From Microbacterium sp. AK009 (lineage in GTDB: Bacteria; Actinomycetota; Actinomycetes; Actinomycetales; Microbacteriaceae), in the NCBI RefSeq assembly GCF_013410955.1, contig NZ_JACCCG010000002.1:248001-312000 (forward strand): a stretch of 64,000 nt of DNA, given 5' to 3'. The notes beneath the pieces were generated by a model. The model was not told where the DNA came from and ran no database searches. It saw only the letters and a list, made by a program, of their open reading frames with translations. This document shows, piece by piece, positions 34,627 to 46,410 of this stretch. How positions within the stretch are numbered: position 1 is the first letter of the stretch; each line of letters begins with the position of its first letter. Both the position numbers and the translations under genes were made by a program.

Positions 34627-36219
34627 ATGACCGACGAGACCCCCGGATCGGACAGCGGCGCAACTGCGCCGGGTGTCGAGATCTCCCGCGGACGAAACCC
34701 TCTCCGCGACCCCGAAGACCGGCGCCTCAACCGCATCGCCGGGCCGAGTGCGCTGGTGATCTTCGGAGTCACCGGTGACCTGTCCCGCAAGAAGCTCATG
34801 CCCGCCGTGTACGACCTCGCCAACCGCGGGCTGCTCCCGCCGGGGTTCGCGCTCGTGGGCTTCGCACGCCGCGACTGGGAGGACCAGGACTTCGCCCAGG
34901 TCGTCTACGACGCGGTGCGGGCGAACGCGCGCACCGAGTTCCGCGAGGAGACGTGGGCGCAGCTGCTGGAGGGAATCCGGTTCGTCTCGGGCGAGTTCGG
35001 CGACGCCGACGCGTTCCGGCGCCTGCGCGAGACGGTGGATCAGCTCGACGCCGAACGCGGCACGATGGGCAATCACGCGTTCTACCTCTCGATCCCGCCG
35101 AAGGACTTCCCGATCGTCGCCGAACAGCTGAAGGCCTCAGGGCTCGTCGACGACACCGCCGACCGCCCCGAACGGTGGCGACGCGTGGTGATCGAAAAGC
35201 CCTTCGGACACGACCTGGCCTCCGCTCAGGCGCTCAACGACGCGTTGCGCAGCGCCTTCCCGACCGACTCGATCTTCCGGATCGACCACTACCTGGGCAA
35301 GGAGACGGTCCAGAACATCCTCGCCCTGCGATTCGCCAACGAGCTCTACGAGCCGATCTGGAACCGCAACTACGTCGACCACGTGCAGATCACCATGGCC
35401 GAGGACATCGGTGTGGGCGGTCGCGCCGGCTACTACGACGGGATCGGCGCGGCGCGCGACGTCATCCAGAACCACCTCCTGCAGCTGCTCGCACTCACCG
35501 CGATGGAGGAGCCGATCTCCTTCGACGCCCAGCACCTCCGGGCGGAGAAGGAGAAGGTGCTCGCCGCGGTGACCCTCCCCGAGGACCTCGCCCGCTCCAC
35601 CGCGCGCGGACAGTACGCCGGCGGCTGGCAGGGGGGCGAGCGGGTTCTCGGGTTCCTCGAGGAGGAGGGGATGAACCCCGAGTCCACCACCGAGACCTAC
35701 GCCGCGATCACGCTCGAAGTCAACACGCGCCGATGGGCGGGTGTGCCGTTCTACCTCCGCACCGGCAAGCGTCTCGGACGTCGCGTGACCGAGATCGCGG
35801 TGGTGTTCAAGCGCGCCCCCGAGCTGCTCTTCTCCCGCAACCAGACGTCGGGGCTCGGTCAGAACGCCCTGGTGATCCGCGTGCAGCCCGATGAGGGCGT
35901 GACCATCCGTTTCGGGTCGAAGGTGCCGGGCGCGGGTCTTCAGGTCCGCGACGTCACGATGGACTTCGGCTACGGCCACGCCTTCACCGAGGCGAGCCCG
36001 GAAGCCTACGAGCGCCTCATCCTCGATGTCCTGCTGGGCGACCCTCCGCTGTTCCCGCGGCACGAGGAGGTGGAGCTGTCGTGGCGGATCCTCGATCCCA
36101 TCGAACAGTTCTGGGCCACTCAGGGCGGACCGCTCGAGCAGTACGCCCCGGGCTCGTGGGGGCCGGAATCCGCCGAGGCCATGCTCGCCCGCGACGGCCG
36201 CACCTGGAGGCGTCCATGA
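34627..36219 (+). CDS. zwf: Glucose-6-phosphate dehydrogenase
   Basis: The first enzyme of the oxidative pentose phosphate pathway, making NADPH and 6-phosphogluconolactone. The 530-residue protein has the nucleotide motif FGVTGDLSRKKLMPA (about residues 44-58), the catalytic RIDHYLGKE, and the EKPFGHD segment. The N-terminus is about 35 residues longer than in many relatives and rich in Asp and Gly. ATG 34627 is preferred over TTG 34624 because AGGACG is better spaced. Its stop overlaps the opcA start by four bases. In actinobacteria the enzyme works with OpcA, the next gene's product. Confidence 0.97.
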   Translation: MTDETPGSDSGATAPGVEISRGRNPLRDPEDRRLNRIAGPSALVIFGVTGDLSRKKLMPAVYDLANRGLLPPGFALVGFARRDWEDQDFAQVVYDAVRANARTEFREETWAQLLEGIRFVSGEFGDADAFRRLRETVDQLDAERGTMGNHAFYLSIPPKDFPIVAEQLKASGLVDDTADRPERWRRVVIEKPFGHDLASAQALNDALRSAFPTDSIFRIDHYLGKETVQNILALRFANELYEPIWNRNYVDHVQITMAEDIGVGGRAGYYDGIGAARDVIQNHLLQLLALTAMEEPISFDAQHLRAEKEKVLAAVTLPEDLARSTARGQYAGGWQGGERVLGFLEEEGMNPESTTETYAAITLEVNTRRWAGVPFYLRTGKRLGRRVTEIAVVFKRAPELLFSRNQTSGLGQNALVIRVQPDEGVTIRFGSKVPGAGLQVRDVTMDFGYGHAFTEASPEAYERLILDVLLGDPPLFPRHEEVELSWRILDPIEQFWATQGGPLEQYAPGSWGPESAEAMLARDGRTWRRP

Positions 36220-37169
36220 TCGTCGACCTGCCCGACACCACCGTCAGCAAGATCTCGCGCGCCCTGGTCAACGTCCGCGAGGAGGGCGGCGCGGTCGCCC
36301 TCGGTCGCGTGCTGACCCTCATCATCGTCACCCGTCAGGGAGCACAGGAAGACGTCATCGACGTCGCCAACGCCGCCTCGCGGGAGCATCCGATGCGCGT
36401 CATCGTCGTGATGACCAACGGCGAGGACTCCCCGCCGCGGCTGGACGCGCAGATCCGCGTCGGCGGCGACGCCGGAGCCAGCGAGGTCGTGACCCTCCAC
36501 GCGCTCGGCGAGGCGGGCTCGACGAACCTCGAGAGCCTTGTCACGGGGCTCCTGCTCCCCGACGCGCCGGTCGTCGTGTGGTGGCCGGACGAGACCCCCG
36601 ACATCCCGTCGCAGACCTCGATCGGCAGGATCGCGCAGCGGCGGATCACGGATGCCGCCACCAAGCCGGATCCGTCGGGATGGGTCGCCTCCCTCGGCGA
36701 GAAGTACCGCCCCGGAGACACCGACCTCGCCTGGACCCGCCTCACCCGCTGGCGCGAGCAGCTCGCGGCGATCCTCGACCAGCCGCCGTTCGAGAATGTC
36801 ACGAGCATCACGGTGCGCGGCGCCGCCGACTCGCCGTCCACGGCGCTCCTGGCCGCGTGGCTGCGCCTGGCGCTCGATGTTCCCGTCGACTGGGGCTACC
36901 TCCCCACCGAGGACTGGCCGCACGGGATCAAGTCGGTGACACTCGTGCGCGAGAGCGGGAACGTCGTCCTGGAGCGGCCGAGTCCTGCCGTGGCTCTCCT
37001 CACCCAGCCCGGTCAGCCCCAGCACGACCTGGCCTTCCCGCGGCGGAGCCTGCGTGAGTGCCTCGCGGAGGAGCTGCGGCGCCTCGACCCCGATGTCCTG
37101 TACGGTCGAGTGATCACCGAGGGCTGGGCGTTGCTCGACCCGCCCACGACGCAGGAGACACATGGCTGA
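36216..37169 (+). CDS. opcA: Glucose-6-phosphate dehydrogenase assembly protein OpcA
   Basis: OpcA is needed for full activity of glucose-6-phosphate dehydrogenase in actinobacteria and cyanobacteria and is a redox-sensing partner in some. The 317-residue protein has the family core: SRALVNVREEGGAVALGRVLTLI near the start, VTGLLLPDAPVVVWWPDETP in the middle, and the C-terminal WALLDPP. It has no catalytic motif. The ATG overlaps the zwf stop (ATGA) and its end overlaps the pgl start by eight bases, so zwf-opcA-pgl are tightly coupled. Confidence 0.95.
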   Translation: MIVDLPDTTVSKISRALVNVREEGGAVALGRVLTLIIVTRQGAQEDVIDVANAASREHPMRVIVVMTNGEDSPPRLDAQIRVGGDAGASEVVTLHALGEAGSTNLESLVTGLLLPDAPVVVWWPDETPDIPSQTSIGRIAQRRITDAATKPDPSGWVASLGEKYRPGDTDLAWTRLTRWREQLAAILDQPPFENVTSITVRGAADSPSTALLAAWLRLALDVPVDWGYLPTEDWPHGIKSVTLVRESGNVVLERPSPAVALLTQPGQPQHDLAFPRRSLRECLAEELRRLDPDVLYGRVITEGWALLDPPTTQETHG

Positions 37170-37935
37170 TTCGTCCGGCGAGAAGCGCGTCGTCATCACC
37201 CCCGACGCCGCCGCGCTGGCCGACTCCGTCGCCGAGCGTTTCCTCACCCGGGTCGCGAAGAAGTCGACGTCCCGCGACGTTCACATCGCCCTGACGGGCG
37301 GTGTCAGTGGCGCCGCCGTGTTGCGTGCCGCGGCCGCGCAGGCCCCCCGGCACTCCGTCGACTGGACGCGGGTCCACTTCTGGTGGAGCGACGAACGCTT
37401 CGTGCGGCGCCTCCACCCCGAGCGGAACGAGCGTCAGAGCCGGGAGGCACTGCTGGACGCGCTCCCGGGAGTGCACGTGCACGCGGCTCCGGCCAGTGAC
37501 GAGGGTATGGACCTCGACGAGGCCGCCCGGGCGTACGCCGCCGAGCTCGCACGCTACGGGAAATCGGATCATCCGCAGTGGCCGACGTTCGATATCAGCT
37601 TCCTCGGCGTCGGACCCGACGGGCACATCGCGTCGCTCTTCCCCGACCGGCCCGAGATCCTCGTCACAGACGCGTCGGTGGTGGCCGTCCGCGACTCCCC
37701 CAAGCCGCCGTCGCAGCGGCTGACCTTCACCCGACCGGTGATCAACTCGTCGCAGCGGGTCTGGCTGGTGCTGTCGGGCACCGACAAGGCGTCCGCGCTC
37801 GGTCTCGCCCTCGCAGGAGCGAGCTACGCCAGCGTGCCCGCGGCCGGCGCGAAGGGGACGCGACGAACAGTGTTCTTCGTCGATCAGGCAGCGGCCGCCC
37901 AGGTGCCGCCTGAGCTGATCGACCGCGACTACTGA
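37162..37935 (+). CDS. pgl: 6-phosphogluconolactonase
   Basis: The enzyme hydrolyses 6-phosphogluconolactone, the product of glucose-6-phosphate dehydrogenase. The 257-residue protein is of the DevB/SOL type: LTGGVSGAAVLRA near residue 37, FWWSDERFVRR near residue 73, the FDISFLGVGPDGHIASLFP active-site segment, and the VWLVLSGTDKASAL region. It is the last gene of the tkt-pgl run and overlaps opcA by eight bases. It is convergent with rbpA across 27 bases with no clear terminator. Confidence 0.95.
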   Translation: MADSSGEKRVVITPDAAALADSVAERFLTRVAKKSTSRDVHIALTGGVSGAAVLRAAAAQAPRHSVDWTRVHFWWSDERFVRRLHPERNERQSREALLDALPGVHVHAAPASDEGMDLDEAARAYAAELARYGKSDHPQWPTFDISFLGVGPDGHIASLFPDRPEILVTDASVVAVRDSPKPPSQRLTFTRPVINSSQRVWLVLSGTDKASALGLALAGASYASVPAAGAKGTRRTVFFVDQAAAAQVPPELIDRDY

Positions 37936-37962
37936 GAGGGCCGACAGAGCTCAGGCGGCGGG

Positions 37963-38316
37963 TTACTGGCCCCGACGCTCGCGAAGCTGGTTCAGCGCGT
38001 CCTCGAGAAGGGCGTCCGCCTCTTCCTCGGTGCGACGCTCCTTGACGTACGCCAAGTGCGTCTTGTAGGGCTCGGTCTTCGCCAGCGCCGGCGGGTTCTC
38101 GCGGTCACGCCCGGCGGGCAGACCGGAGTGCGGCGAGTCGATCGTCTCGGGGATCTCCTCGTCGGGGATCCCCGCGGCGAAGTACCGCACCGTCTCGTTG
38201 CCCAGCGCGTCCCAGTACGAGACGGCGATGCGTTCTGCGTGATAGCCGTGATCCTGCTCGCCCATGGGGCCGGCGCCCACTCGGGTGCCGCGGATCGCGT
38301 TTCCTCCGGTTGCCAT
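37963..38316 (-). CDS. rbpA: RNA polymerase-binding protein RbpA
   Basis: RbpA binds the principal sigma factor and RNA polymerase and stabilises the open complex; it is restricted to actinobacteria. The 117-residue protein starts MATGGNAIRGTRVGAGPMGE, the N-terminal tail and core loop region, followed by the core domain with HAERIAVSYWDALGNETVRYFA and the sigma-interacting helix near the C-terminus (KERRTEEEADALLEDAL). It follows secG by three bases. Its presence fits the TAnnnT-type promoters seen through the window, since RbpA assists such promoters in mycobacteria and streptomycetes. Confidence 0.96.
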   Translation of the reverse strand: MATGGNAIRGTRVGAGPMGEQDHGYHAERIAVSYWDALGNETVRYFAAGIPDEEIPETIDSPHSGLPAGRDRENPPALAKTEPYKTHLAYVKERRTEEEADALLEDALNQLRERRGQ

Positions 38317-38319
38317 GTC

Positions 38320-38568
38320 TTACAGTCCCTGGAACTTGGTGATGAGGCCGAGGGCCACGATGGAGGCGAACCACGCCAGAGCAAGGACCACCGTGAAGCG
38401 GTTCAGGTTGCGCTCGGCGAGCCCCGACGACCCCAGTGCCGACGTCATCCCTCCCCCGAACATGTCGGAGAGCCCCCCACCGCGCCCCTTGTGAAGGAGG
38501 ATGAGGAGGGTCAGCAGGAGGCTCGTGATGCCGAGGAGCACCTGCAGGACGAACTCGAGGATCTGCAC
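38320..38568 (-). CDS. secG: Preprotein translocase subunit SecG
   Basis: SecG is the small subunit of the SecYEG channel. The 82-residue protein has two membrane helices (about 5-24 and 58-77) around the conserved cytoplasmic loop LHKGRGGGLSDMFGGG. Translation starts with GTG at 38568, with GAAAGG upstream. It lies between tpiA and rbpA, the usual neighbourhood in actinobacteria and many other Gram-positives. A TATACT hexamer 48 bases upstream may give secG-rbpA their own promoter. Confidence 0.95.
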   Translation of the reverse strand: MQILEFVLQVLLGITSLLLTLLILLHKGRGGGLSDMFGGGMTSALGSSGLAERNLNRFTVVLALAWFASIVALGLITKFQGL

Positions 38569-38616
38569 AGTCGTAGTGGCCTTTCAGCGCGATCCGGGCG
38601 AACCGCACAGGGGTCA

Positions 38617-38622
38617 AGTATA
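38617..38622 (-). promoter_or_regulatory. Possible -10 for secG-rbpA
   Basis: TATACT on the minus strand in the 73-base tpiA-secG gap, 48 bases before the secG start. Confidence 0.4.
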
Positions 38623-38641
38623 GGTCGGGTTGTCGCCGAGG

Positions 38642-39460
38642 TCAGACCCCGACGTGCTTCTGATACCGGATGATGGCGGCGAACTCATCCACGACGAGGC
38701 TGGCGCCGCCCACGAGCGCGCCGTCCACGTCGGGTTCGCGCATGAAGCGCGCGATGTTGCCGGATTTGACGGAGCCGCCGTAGAGGACGCGCGTGCGCAG
38801 GGCCGCCTCCTCTCCGAGCGACGCGCCGACGACGGCACGAAGCTTCGCGCAGACCTCCTGGGCCTGGTCGGGGGTCGCCGCCTGGCCGGATCCGATCGCC
38901 CAGACCGGCTCATAGGCCACCACGACCTCGCTCCCCTGCGCGAGACCCGCGAGGGCCTTCTCCAGCTGGGCCACTGGGACGGCGCTGGCACCGTGGGTCT
39001 CGAGATCCTCCGCCGTCTCGCCGACGCAGATGACCGGAACGAGCCCGTGACGCAGGGCCGCGGCGACCTTCGAAGCGACGATCTCGTCCGTCTCGCCGTG
39101 GTACTGCCGTCTCTCCGAGTGACCGATGATGACGTAGCGGCACTGCAGCTTGGCCAGGAAAGCCCCGGAGATCTCGCCCGTGTAGGCACCGGAGTCGTGT
39201 GCGGACAGATCCTGGGCGCCGAGGGCGAAGGGGATCTTGTCGGCGTCGACGAGCGTCTGGACGGTGCGGAGGTCGGTGAAGGGCGGGAAGAGCCCCACCT
39301 CCACGCTCCCGTTCTCGTGACCGGCATCCTTCAGGGTCCAGTGCAGCTTCTGCACGAAGGCGACCGCCTGCAGGTGGTCGAGGTTCATCTTCCAGTTACC
39401 GGCGATGAACGGAGTGCGCCTGGTCTGCGACGCAGCCGGATCAGTACTCACGCCTGCCAT
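38642..39460 (-). CDS. tpiA: Triosephosphate isomerase
   Basis: The glycolytic enzyme interconverting dihydroxyacetone phosphate and glyceraldehyde-3-phosphate. The 272-residue protein has the active-site lysine in IAGNWKMN, the histidine in [11 protein letters not shown], and the catalytic glutamate in [11 protein letters not shown]. It has a 14-residue N-terminal extension before the usual start. I keep ATG 39460 because GGAGG lies seven bases upstream; a GTG at 39451 that overlaps the pgk stop (GTGA) is the alternative. It is the third gene of gap-pgk-tpiA. Confidence 0.96.
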   Translation of the reverse strand: MAGVSTDPAASQTRRTPFIAGNWKMNLDHLQAVAFVQKLHWTLKDAGHENGSVEVGLFPPFTDLRTVQTLVDADKIPFALGAQDLSAHDSGAYTGEISGAFLAKLQCRYVIIGHSERRQYHGETDEIVASKVAAALRHGLVPVICVGETAEDLETHGASAVPVAQLEKALAGLAQGSEVVVAYEPVWAIGSGQAATPDQAQEVCAKLRAVVGASLGEEAALRTRVLYGGSVKSGNIARFMREPDVDGALVGGASLVVDEFAAIIRYQKHVGV

Positions 39461-40665
39461 CCGAGGACCTCCAGTCCGGGGAGTTTCTTGCCCTCGAGGA
39501 ATTCGAGGCTCGCGCCACCTCCGGTGGAGATGTGGCCGAAACGGTCATCGGCGAAGCCGAGCTGGCGCACCGCGGCGGCGGAGTCGCCGCCGCCCACCAC
39601 GCTCAGTCCGGAGACCTTGGTCAGCGCCTCGGCGACACGGCGGGTGCCGGCGGCGAAGGCGGGCATCTCGAACACGCCCATCGGACCGTTCCAGAACACC
39701 GTGCGGCTGTCGGCGACGAGGTCGGCGAACAGTGCGGCGGTGTCGGGCCCGATATCCAGGCCCAGCCCATCCGCACCGAACGGTGTCTCCTCGATCGCGG
39801 ATACCGGCGCGACGACGTGGTCGGCGTCAGCGGCGAACGACGCGGCGACCACCGCGTCGACCGGAAGCACCAGCTCGACGCCGCGCGCCCGGGCATCCTC
39901 GACGTAGCGACGGACGGTGTCGAGCTGGTCCTCCTCGAGGAGGCTCTTGCCCACTCGGTGCCCCTCGGCGGCGAGGAAGGTGAACATCATCCCCCCACCC
40001 ACGAGGAGGCGGTCGACCCGCGGCAGGAGATGCTCGATCACGCCCAGCTTGTCGCTGACCTTCGAGCCGCCGAGGACGACCGTGTAGGGACGCTCGGGAT
40101 TCTCGGTGAGGCGGTCGAGGACGTCGAGCTCCTTTTCGATGAGGAGCCCCGCTGCCGAGGGCAGCAGATCCGCGACGTCGAACACGCTCGCCTGCTTGCG
40201 GTGGACGACACCGAACCCGTCGGAGACGAAGGCATCGGCCAGGTCCGCGAGTTCCGCGGCGAACGCACGACGCTCCGCGTCATCCTTCGCCGTCTCGCCC
40301 GGCTGGAAACGCAGGTTCTCCAGCACCGCGACGTCGCCATCCTCCAGGGCGGCGACCGCCTCATGAGCGGATTCCCCCACCGTGTCGCGCGCGAACGCGA
40401 CGGGCTTTCCGAGGAGCTCCGACAGGCGCTGGGCCACCGGTGCCAGGCTGTACTTCTCATCGGGCGCGCCGTCGGGACGACCGAGGTGCGAGCAGACCAC
40501 GACGCGTGCACCCTGATCGATGAGCATGTTCAGGGTCGGGAGCGAGGCGCGCACGCGGCCGTCGTCGGTGATGCGCCCGTCCCGCAGGGGAACGTTCAGA
40601 TCACAGCGGACGAGGACGCGCTTACCGGCCAGCGGGCCGAGGGACCCGAGGGTACGCAGTGCCAT
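39448..40665 (-). CDS. pgk: Phosphoglycerate kinase
   Basis: The enzyme makes ATP from 1,3-bisphosphoglycerate. The 405-residue length is standard. Motifs are [20 protein letters not shown] near residue 20, the substrate segment [21 protein letters not shown], the nucleotide-binding [14 protein letters not shown], and [15 protein letters not shown] near the C-terminus. The ATG at 40665 is eight bases after the gap stop. It sits between gap and tpiA as in most actinobacteria, and overlaps the start of tpiA by 13 bases. Confidence 0.97.
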   Translation of the reverse strand: MALRTLGSLGPLAGKRVLVRCDLNVPLRDGRITDDGRVRASLPTLNMLIDQGARVVVCSHLGRPDGAPDEKYSLAPVAQRLSELLGKPVAFARDTVGESAHEAVAALEDGDVAVLENLRFQPGETAKDDAERRAFAAELADLADAFVSDGFGVVHRKQASVFDVADLLPSAAGLLIEKELDVLDRLTENPERPYTVVLGGSKVSDKLGVIEHLLPRVDRLLVGGGMMFTFLAAEGHRVGKSLLEEDQLDTVRRYVEDARARGVELVLPVDAVVAASFAADADHVVAPVSAIEETPFGADGLGLDIGPDTAALFADLVADSRTVFWNGPMGVFEMPAFAAGTRRVAEALTKVSGLSVVGGGDSAAAVRQLGFADDRFGHISTGGGASLEFLEGKKLPGLEVLGWQA

Positions 40666-40673
40666 CCGTCGAC

Positions 40674-42423
<1,750 letters not shown>

Positions 42424-42484
42424 GTTCTCTTCTTCCTATCGGCGCGCGCCGAGGCTCCCCGGCGCAGCGAGGGTGACGGGTTTC

Positions 42485-42490
42485 ATCCTA
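42485..42490 (-). promoter_or_regulatory. Possible -10 for sodA
   Basis: TAGGAT on the minus strand, giving a sodA leader of about 55 bases. Confidence 0.35.
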
Positions 42491-42542
42491 CTGAGAGCCA
42501 ACAACCGGCCTCTGGGCTTGTTCCCCGTGAGCAGACGTTGTA

Positions 42543-43520
42543 TCAGTCGTCGACGCCCGCGGGCACGGCGGACTCGGTGCCGGGGATGCCGTCGGTCTCA
42601 GCCTTCTTGTCGGCCATCGCCAGCAGACGACGGATGCGGCCGGCGACGGCGTCTTTGGTCAGCGGCGGGTCGGCGTGGTGGCCGAGCTCGTCGAGGCTGG
42701 CGTCGCGGTGCGCGAGACGCAGCTCGCCGGCCTGCCGCAGGTGCTCGGGCACCTCGTCGCCGAGGATCTCCAGCGCCCGCTCCACACGCGCGCACGCGGC
42801 GACCGCCGCCTGCGCCGACCGGCGGAGGTTGGCGTCGTCGAAGTTCACCAGTCGGTTCACCCCGGCGCGCACCTCGCGGCGCTGGCGGAGCTGATCCCAC
42901 TGCGCCGCCGCGCGGGCTGCGCCCATCTCGGCCAGGGCGACGCGGATGCCCTCCCCCTCTCGGACGACCACGCGCGGGATGCCGCGGACTTCGCGCGCCT
43001 TCGCCGGGATGCCCAATCGGTGCGCGGCGCCGACGAGCGCCATGGCGGCCTCGGAGGCGGGGCAGCTGATCTCCAGCGCCGCCGACCGTCCCGGTTCGCT
43101 CAGCGCGCCCGCGCCGAGGAAGGCACCACGCCAGATCGCCGCCAGGTCGGGGCGGGCGCCGGTGGTGAGCCGGTTCGGAAGACCGCGCACGGGCCGGCGT
43201 CGCTGGTCGAGCAGTCCGGTCTGGCGCGCGAGGGTCTCACCGCCGTCGATGACCCGCACGGCGTAGTGGCTGCCGTTGCGCGCTCCCGAGCCGTGCACGT
43301 GGACGAGTTCGGGACGGACGCCGTACAGCTCGACCAGATCCCGGGCCACGCGGCGCGCGAGGGCCTCGGTGTCGACCTCGGCTTCGACGGCGACCCGGTT
43401 GGCGATGGAGTGCAGACCGCCCGCGAACCTCAGCAGCGACGTCAGTTCGGCCACTCGTGCCGTCGGCCGCGGGTCGCGGACAGCGGTCAATTCGGCCTTC
43501 ACCTCAGCGGTCAGCGACAC
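42543..43520 (-). CDS. whiA: DNA-binding regulator WhiA
   Basis: WhiA combines an N-terminal LAGLIDADG homing-endonuclease-like domain, without nuclease activity, with a C-terminal helix-turn-helix. In Streptomyces it controls sporulation division genes with WhiB; non-sporulating actinobacteria keep it for cell division or growth control. The 325-residue protein starts [14 protein letters not shown] and has the central [18 protein letters not shown] segment and the [29 protein letters not shown] (about 265-295). The start is GTG 43520 with GAGGAG close by; TAGGCT 33 bases upstream is a likely -10. The order whiA after rapZ and uvrC is typical. Confidence 0.95.
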   Translation of the reverse strand: MSLTAEVKAELTAVRDPRPTARVAELTSLLRFAGGLHSIANRVAVEAEVDTEALARRVARDLVELYGVRPELVHVHGSGARNGSHYAVRVIDGGETLARQTGLLDQRRRPVRGLPNRLTTGARPDLAAIWRGAFLGAGALSEPGRSAALEISCPASEAAMALVGAAHRLGIPAKAREVRGIPRVVVREGEGIRVALAEMGAARAAAQWDQLRQRREVRAGVNRLVNFDDANLRRSAQAAVAACARVERALEILGDEVPEHLRQAGELRLAHRDASLDELGHHADPPLTKDAVAGRIRRLLAMADKKAETDGIPGTESAVPAGVDD

Positions 43521-43553
43521 GGGACTCCTCAGCGTGGGTCGGAACGACGCTCC

Positions 43554-43559
43554 AGCCTA
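43554..43559 (-). promoter_or_regulatory. Probable -10 for whiA
   Basis: TAGGCT on the minus strand in the short rapZ-whiA gap, with a leader of about 27 bases carrying GAGGAG. Confidence 0.4.
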
Positions 43560-43588
43560 CTCGGGCGCTCCGCCGCTCACGACCAGGG

Positions 43589-44467
43589 CTACTCGCGTCC
43601 CAGGTCGCGATCCTTCACCCGCACCGCGACACCGGGCACCTCGGCCAATCGCGCGGCGAGTTCGCGCGCCATCACCACCGAACGGTGCTTGCCGCCGGTG
43701 CAGCCGATCGCCACGACGGAGTGCCGCTTGTTCTCGCGCTGATATCCCTCCAGGACCGGCCGGAGCGCGGCCGCGTACGCGTCGATGAACGGCACCGCGC
43801 CCTCCTGGTCGAGGACGTAGTCGCGCACACCGTCGTCGACCCCGGTGAGCGCTCGCAGCTGATCGTTCCAGTAGGGGTTGGGGAGGAAGCGCATGTCGGC
43901 GACGAGGTCGGCGTCGGGGGGAAGACCGTACTTGAACCCGAAGCTCATGACGGTCACCACGTGCCGCGCCGCGCCCTCTTCGGAGAAGAGGTCGACCATG
44001 TGGGTCGCGAGCTGATGGACGTTGAACCGCGAGGTGTCGATGATGAGGTCGGCGTTCTCACGGATGGCGGCCAGACGCTGTCGTTCGCGCCGGATCCCGT
44101 CGAGGATCGTTCCCTCGACCTGCAGCGGATGCGGTCGACGGACGGCCTCGAACCGACGCACGAGCACGTCGTCGGAGGCGTCGAGGAAGAGGACGCGCAG
44201 CTGACGTCGGTCCCTGAGTTCGTGCAGGGCCTGCGGAAGCTCGGCGAAGAGGTTGCGGCCGCGCACATCGACGACCACCGCCACCTTGGGCAGCGCGTGG
44301 GCGGCGAGCTCGGTCAGATCGAGCAGCGGCTTCAGCATCTGCGGCGGCAGGTTGTCAACGACATACCACTCGAGGTCTTCGAGGGCGTTCGCCGCGGTGG
44401 AACGACCCGCTCCGGACATTCCCGAGACGATGAGCATCTCACCGGGCGTCGTCTGTTCGTCGGCCAT
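43589..44467 (-). CDS. rapZ: RapZ-like nucleotide-binding protein (YvcJ family)
   Basis: RapZ/YvcJ proteins are P-loop NTPases; in enterobacteria RapZ steers RNase E to the GlmZ small RNA, while in Gram-positives the role is less clear. The 292-residue protein has the P-loop GMSGAGRS (16-23) with arginine (R22) where most P-loops have lysine, a substitution also known in mycobacterial relatives. The C-terminal [13 protein letters not shown] motif is intact, as is DNLPP near residue 40. ATG 44467 (with GGGGGAGG just upstream) is preferred over an earlier ATG that overlaps uvrC. Confidence 0.92.
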   Translation of the reverse strand: MADEQTTPGEMLIVSGMSGAGRSTAANALEDLEWYVVDNLPPQMLKPLLDLTELAAHALPKVAVVVDVRGRNLFAELPQALHELRDRRQLRVLFLDASDDVLVRRFEAVRRPHPLQVEGTILDGIRRERQRLAAIRENADLIIDTSRFNVHQLATHMVDLFSEEGAARHVVTVMSFGFKYGLPPDADLVADMRFLPNPYWNDQLRALTGVDDGVRDYVLDQEGAVPFIDAYAAALRPVLEGYQRENKRHSVVAIGCTGGKHRSVVMARELAARLAEVPGVAVRVKDRDLGRE

Positions 44468-44492
44468 GCCCTCCCCCGTCCTCTGCTCCAGG

Positions 44493-46403
44493 TTACCCAT
44501 CGGCGAGGTGGTCGACGATCGCCGCGGCCAGCTTCGGTCCCACACCGGGGAGCTCGGTGATCTCCTCGGGTGTCGCCTTCTTCAGCGCGGCGACCGACCC
44601 GAAGTGCCGGAGAAGAGCGCGGATGCGGGCCTCGCCGAGACCCGGCACCTCGGTCAGCACGGACTGGATGTCGCGCCGACGGCGGCCGCGCTGATGCCTG
44701 ATCGCGAACCGATGGGCCTCGTCGCGCAGGCGCTGGAGGAGGTACAGCGCCTCGCTCGTGCGCGGCAGGATGACGGGGAAGTCGTCACCGGGGAGCCACA
44801 CCTCCTCGAGCCGCTTGGCGATGCCCGCCAGGGCGATCTCCTGATGTCCGGCGTCGGCGAGGGCGCGGGCTGCGGCCGCAACCTGGGGCTGACCGCCGTC
44901 GACGAGGAGGAGCTGGGGCGGGTAGGCGAAGCGGGGTCGTTTACGGGTGACGACTCCTTCCTCCGTCGTCTCTTCCTGCTCCTCCGGCCGATCGAGATAG
45001 GTCAGCCGGCGCGTGAGCACCTGATGGAGCGAGTCGGTGTCATCCGAGGTCTGCTCCACTTTGAACGAGCGGTATTGATCCTTCCGCGGCAGCCCGTCTT
45101 CGAAGACGACCATGGACGCCACGACATTGGTCCCGCCGAGATGGGAGACGTCGTAGCATTCGATCCGCAGCGGCGCTTCCTCCAGCCCCAGCGCCTCCTG
45201 CAGGTCGGTCAGCGCCTGGGTGCGTGCGACGTAATCACTCGTGCGGCGTGTCTTGTGGAGCATGAGCGCCTGCTGAGCGTTCAGCGTCGCCGTCTTCATC
45301 AGCTCCGCCTTCTGGCCCCGCTGGGCGACGCCGATCGAGACGCGCTTGCCGCGCCTCTCGCGGAGCCACTGCTCGAGTTCCTCAGCGTCATCGGGCAGCT
45401 CGGGAACGAGCACCTGACGCGGGATGTCGGCTGCGGCGGCGTCGCCGTACGTGCGCTGCAGCACCTGGTCGACGAGGTCGGCACCGGAGATGTCGATCTC
45501 CTTCTCGATGGTCGTGGCGCGCACACCGCGCACCCGGCCGCCGCGGACGACGAAGTGCTGCACGGCGGCGGCGAGTTCGTCCTCGGCGATGCCGAACAGG
45601 TCGGCGTCGGTGTCGGAGGGCAGCACGAGCGCGCTGCGCTTGAGGACCGCGTCGATGGCCTGGAGCTTGTCTCGATACACGGCGGCGGATTCGTAGTCCA
45701 TCGCGGCCGAGGCCTCGTTCATGCGGGCTGTCATCTCACGGGTGAAGCGCTGATCCCCACCCGCCATGAAGGCGACGAAGTCGTCGACGATGGCGCGGTG
45801 CTCCTCGATCGTCACCCTCATCGAACACGGTCCGCCGCACCGGCCGATCTGGCCGGGGAAGCACGGGCGACCCGACGCCATCGCCTTCTTGTACGACGCG
45901 TCGCTGCAGGTGCGGATCGGGAAGACCTTGATGAGCAGGTCGATCGTGTCGTGGACGGCCCACACCTTGGGATACGGGCCGAAGTACTTGGCCCCCGAGA
46001 TCCGGTGATTGCGGGTCACCATGACACGCGGCGCCTCGTCGCCCAGGGTGATGGCCATGAACGGGTAGGACTTGTCGTCGCGGTAGCGGACGTTGAAGGG
46101 GGGATCGAACTCCTTGATCCACTGGTACTCCAGCTGGAGGGAGTCGACGTCGGTGGCAACGACCGTCCACTCCACTGAGGTGGCCGTGGTCACCATCCGT
46201 CGCGTGCGCTCGTGAAGGGTGTGCAGCGGGGCGAAGTAGTTCGACAGCCGGGCGCGGAGATTCTTCGCCTTGCCGACGTAGAGCACGCGACCCTGAGCAT
46301 CGCGGAACCGGTACACCCCCGGGTTGGTGGGGATCTCTCCGGCCTTCGGCCGGTAGGACAGCTGCGGGCGGCTCCGTCGCCCGGCGCGTTCGGTGGTCGT
46401 CAC
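44493..46403 (-). CDS. uvrC: Excinuclease ABC subunit C
   Basis: UvrC makes both incisions beside a lesion after UvrA and UvrB have marked it. The 636-residue protein has the N-terminal GIY-YIG domain ([24 protein letters not shown], 3' incision, spanning about residues 20-43), the UVR motif near residue 210, the RNase H-like C-terminal nuclease ([21 protein letters not shown] region, 5' incision) and the helix-hairpin-helix pair at the end. The GTG at 46403 follows the uvrA stop by seven bases. A much longer upstream frame reads into uvrA and is discarded. Confidence 0.96.
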   Translation of the reverse strand: MTTTERAGRRSRPQLSYRPKAGEIPTNPGVYRFRDAQGRVLYVGKAKNLRARLSNYFAPLHTLHERTRRMVTTATSVEWTVVATDVDSLQLEYQWIKEFDPPFNVRYRDDKSYPFMAITLGDEAPRVMVTRNHRISGAKYFGPYPKVWAVHDTIDLLIKVFPIRTCSDASYKKAMASGRPCFPGQIGRCGGPCSMRVTIEEHRAIVDDFVAFMAGGDQRFTREMTARMNEASAAMDYESAAVYRDKLQAIDAVLKRSALVLPSDTDADLFGIAEDELAAAVQHFVVRGGRVRGVRATTIEKEIDISGADLVDQVLQRTYGDAAAADIPRQVLVPELPDDAEELEQWLRERRGKRVSIGVAQRGQKAELMKTATLNAQQALMLHKTRRTSDYVARTQALTDLQEALGLEEAPLRIECYDVSHLGGTNVVASMVVFEDGLPRKDQYRSFKVEQTSDDTDSLHQVLTRRLTYLDRPEEQEETTEEGVVTRKRPRFAYPPQLLLVDGGQPQVAAAARALADAGHQEIALAGIAKRLEEVWLPGDDFPVILPRTSEALYLLQRLRDEAHRFAIRHQRGRRRRDIQSVLTEVPGLGEARIRALLRHFGSVAALKKATPEEITELPGVGPKLAAAIVDHLADG

Positions 46404-46410
46404 GGCCGAC

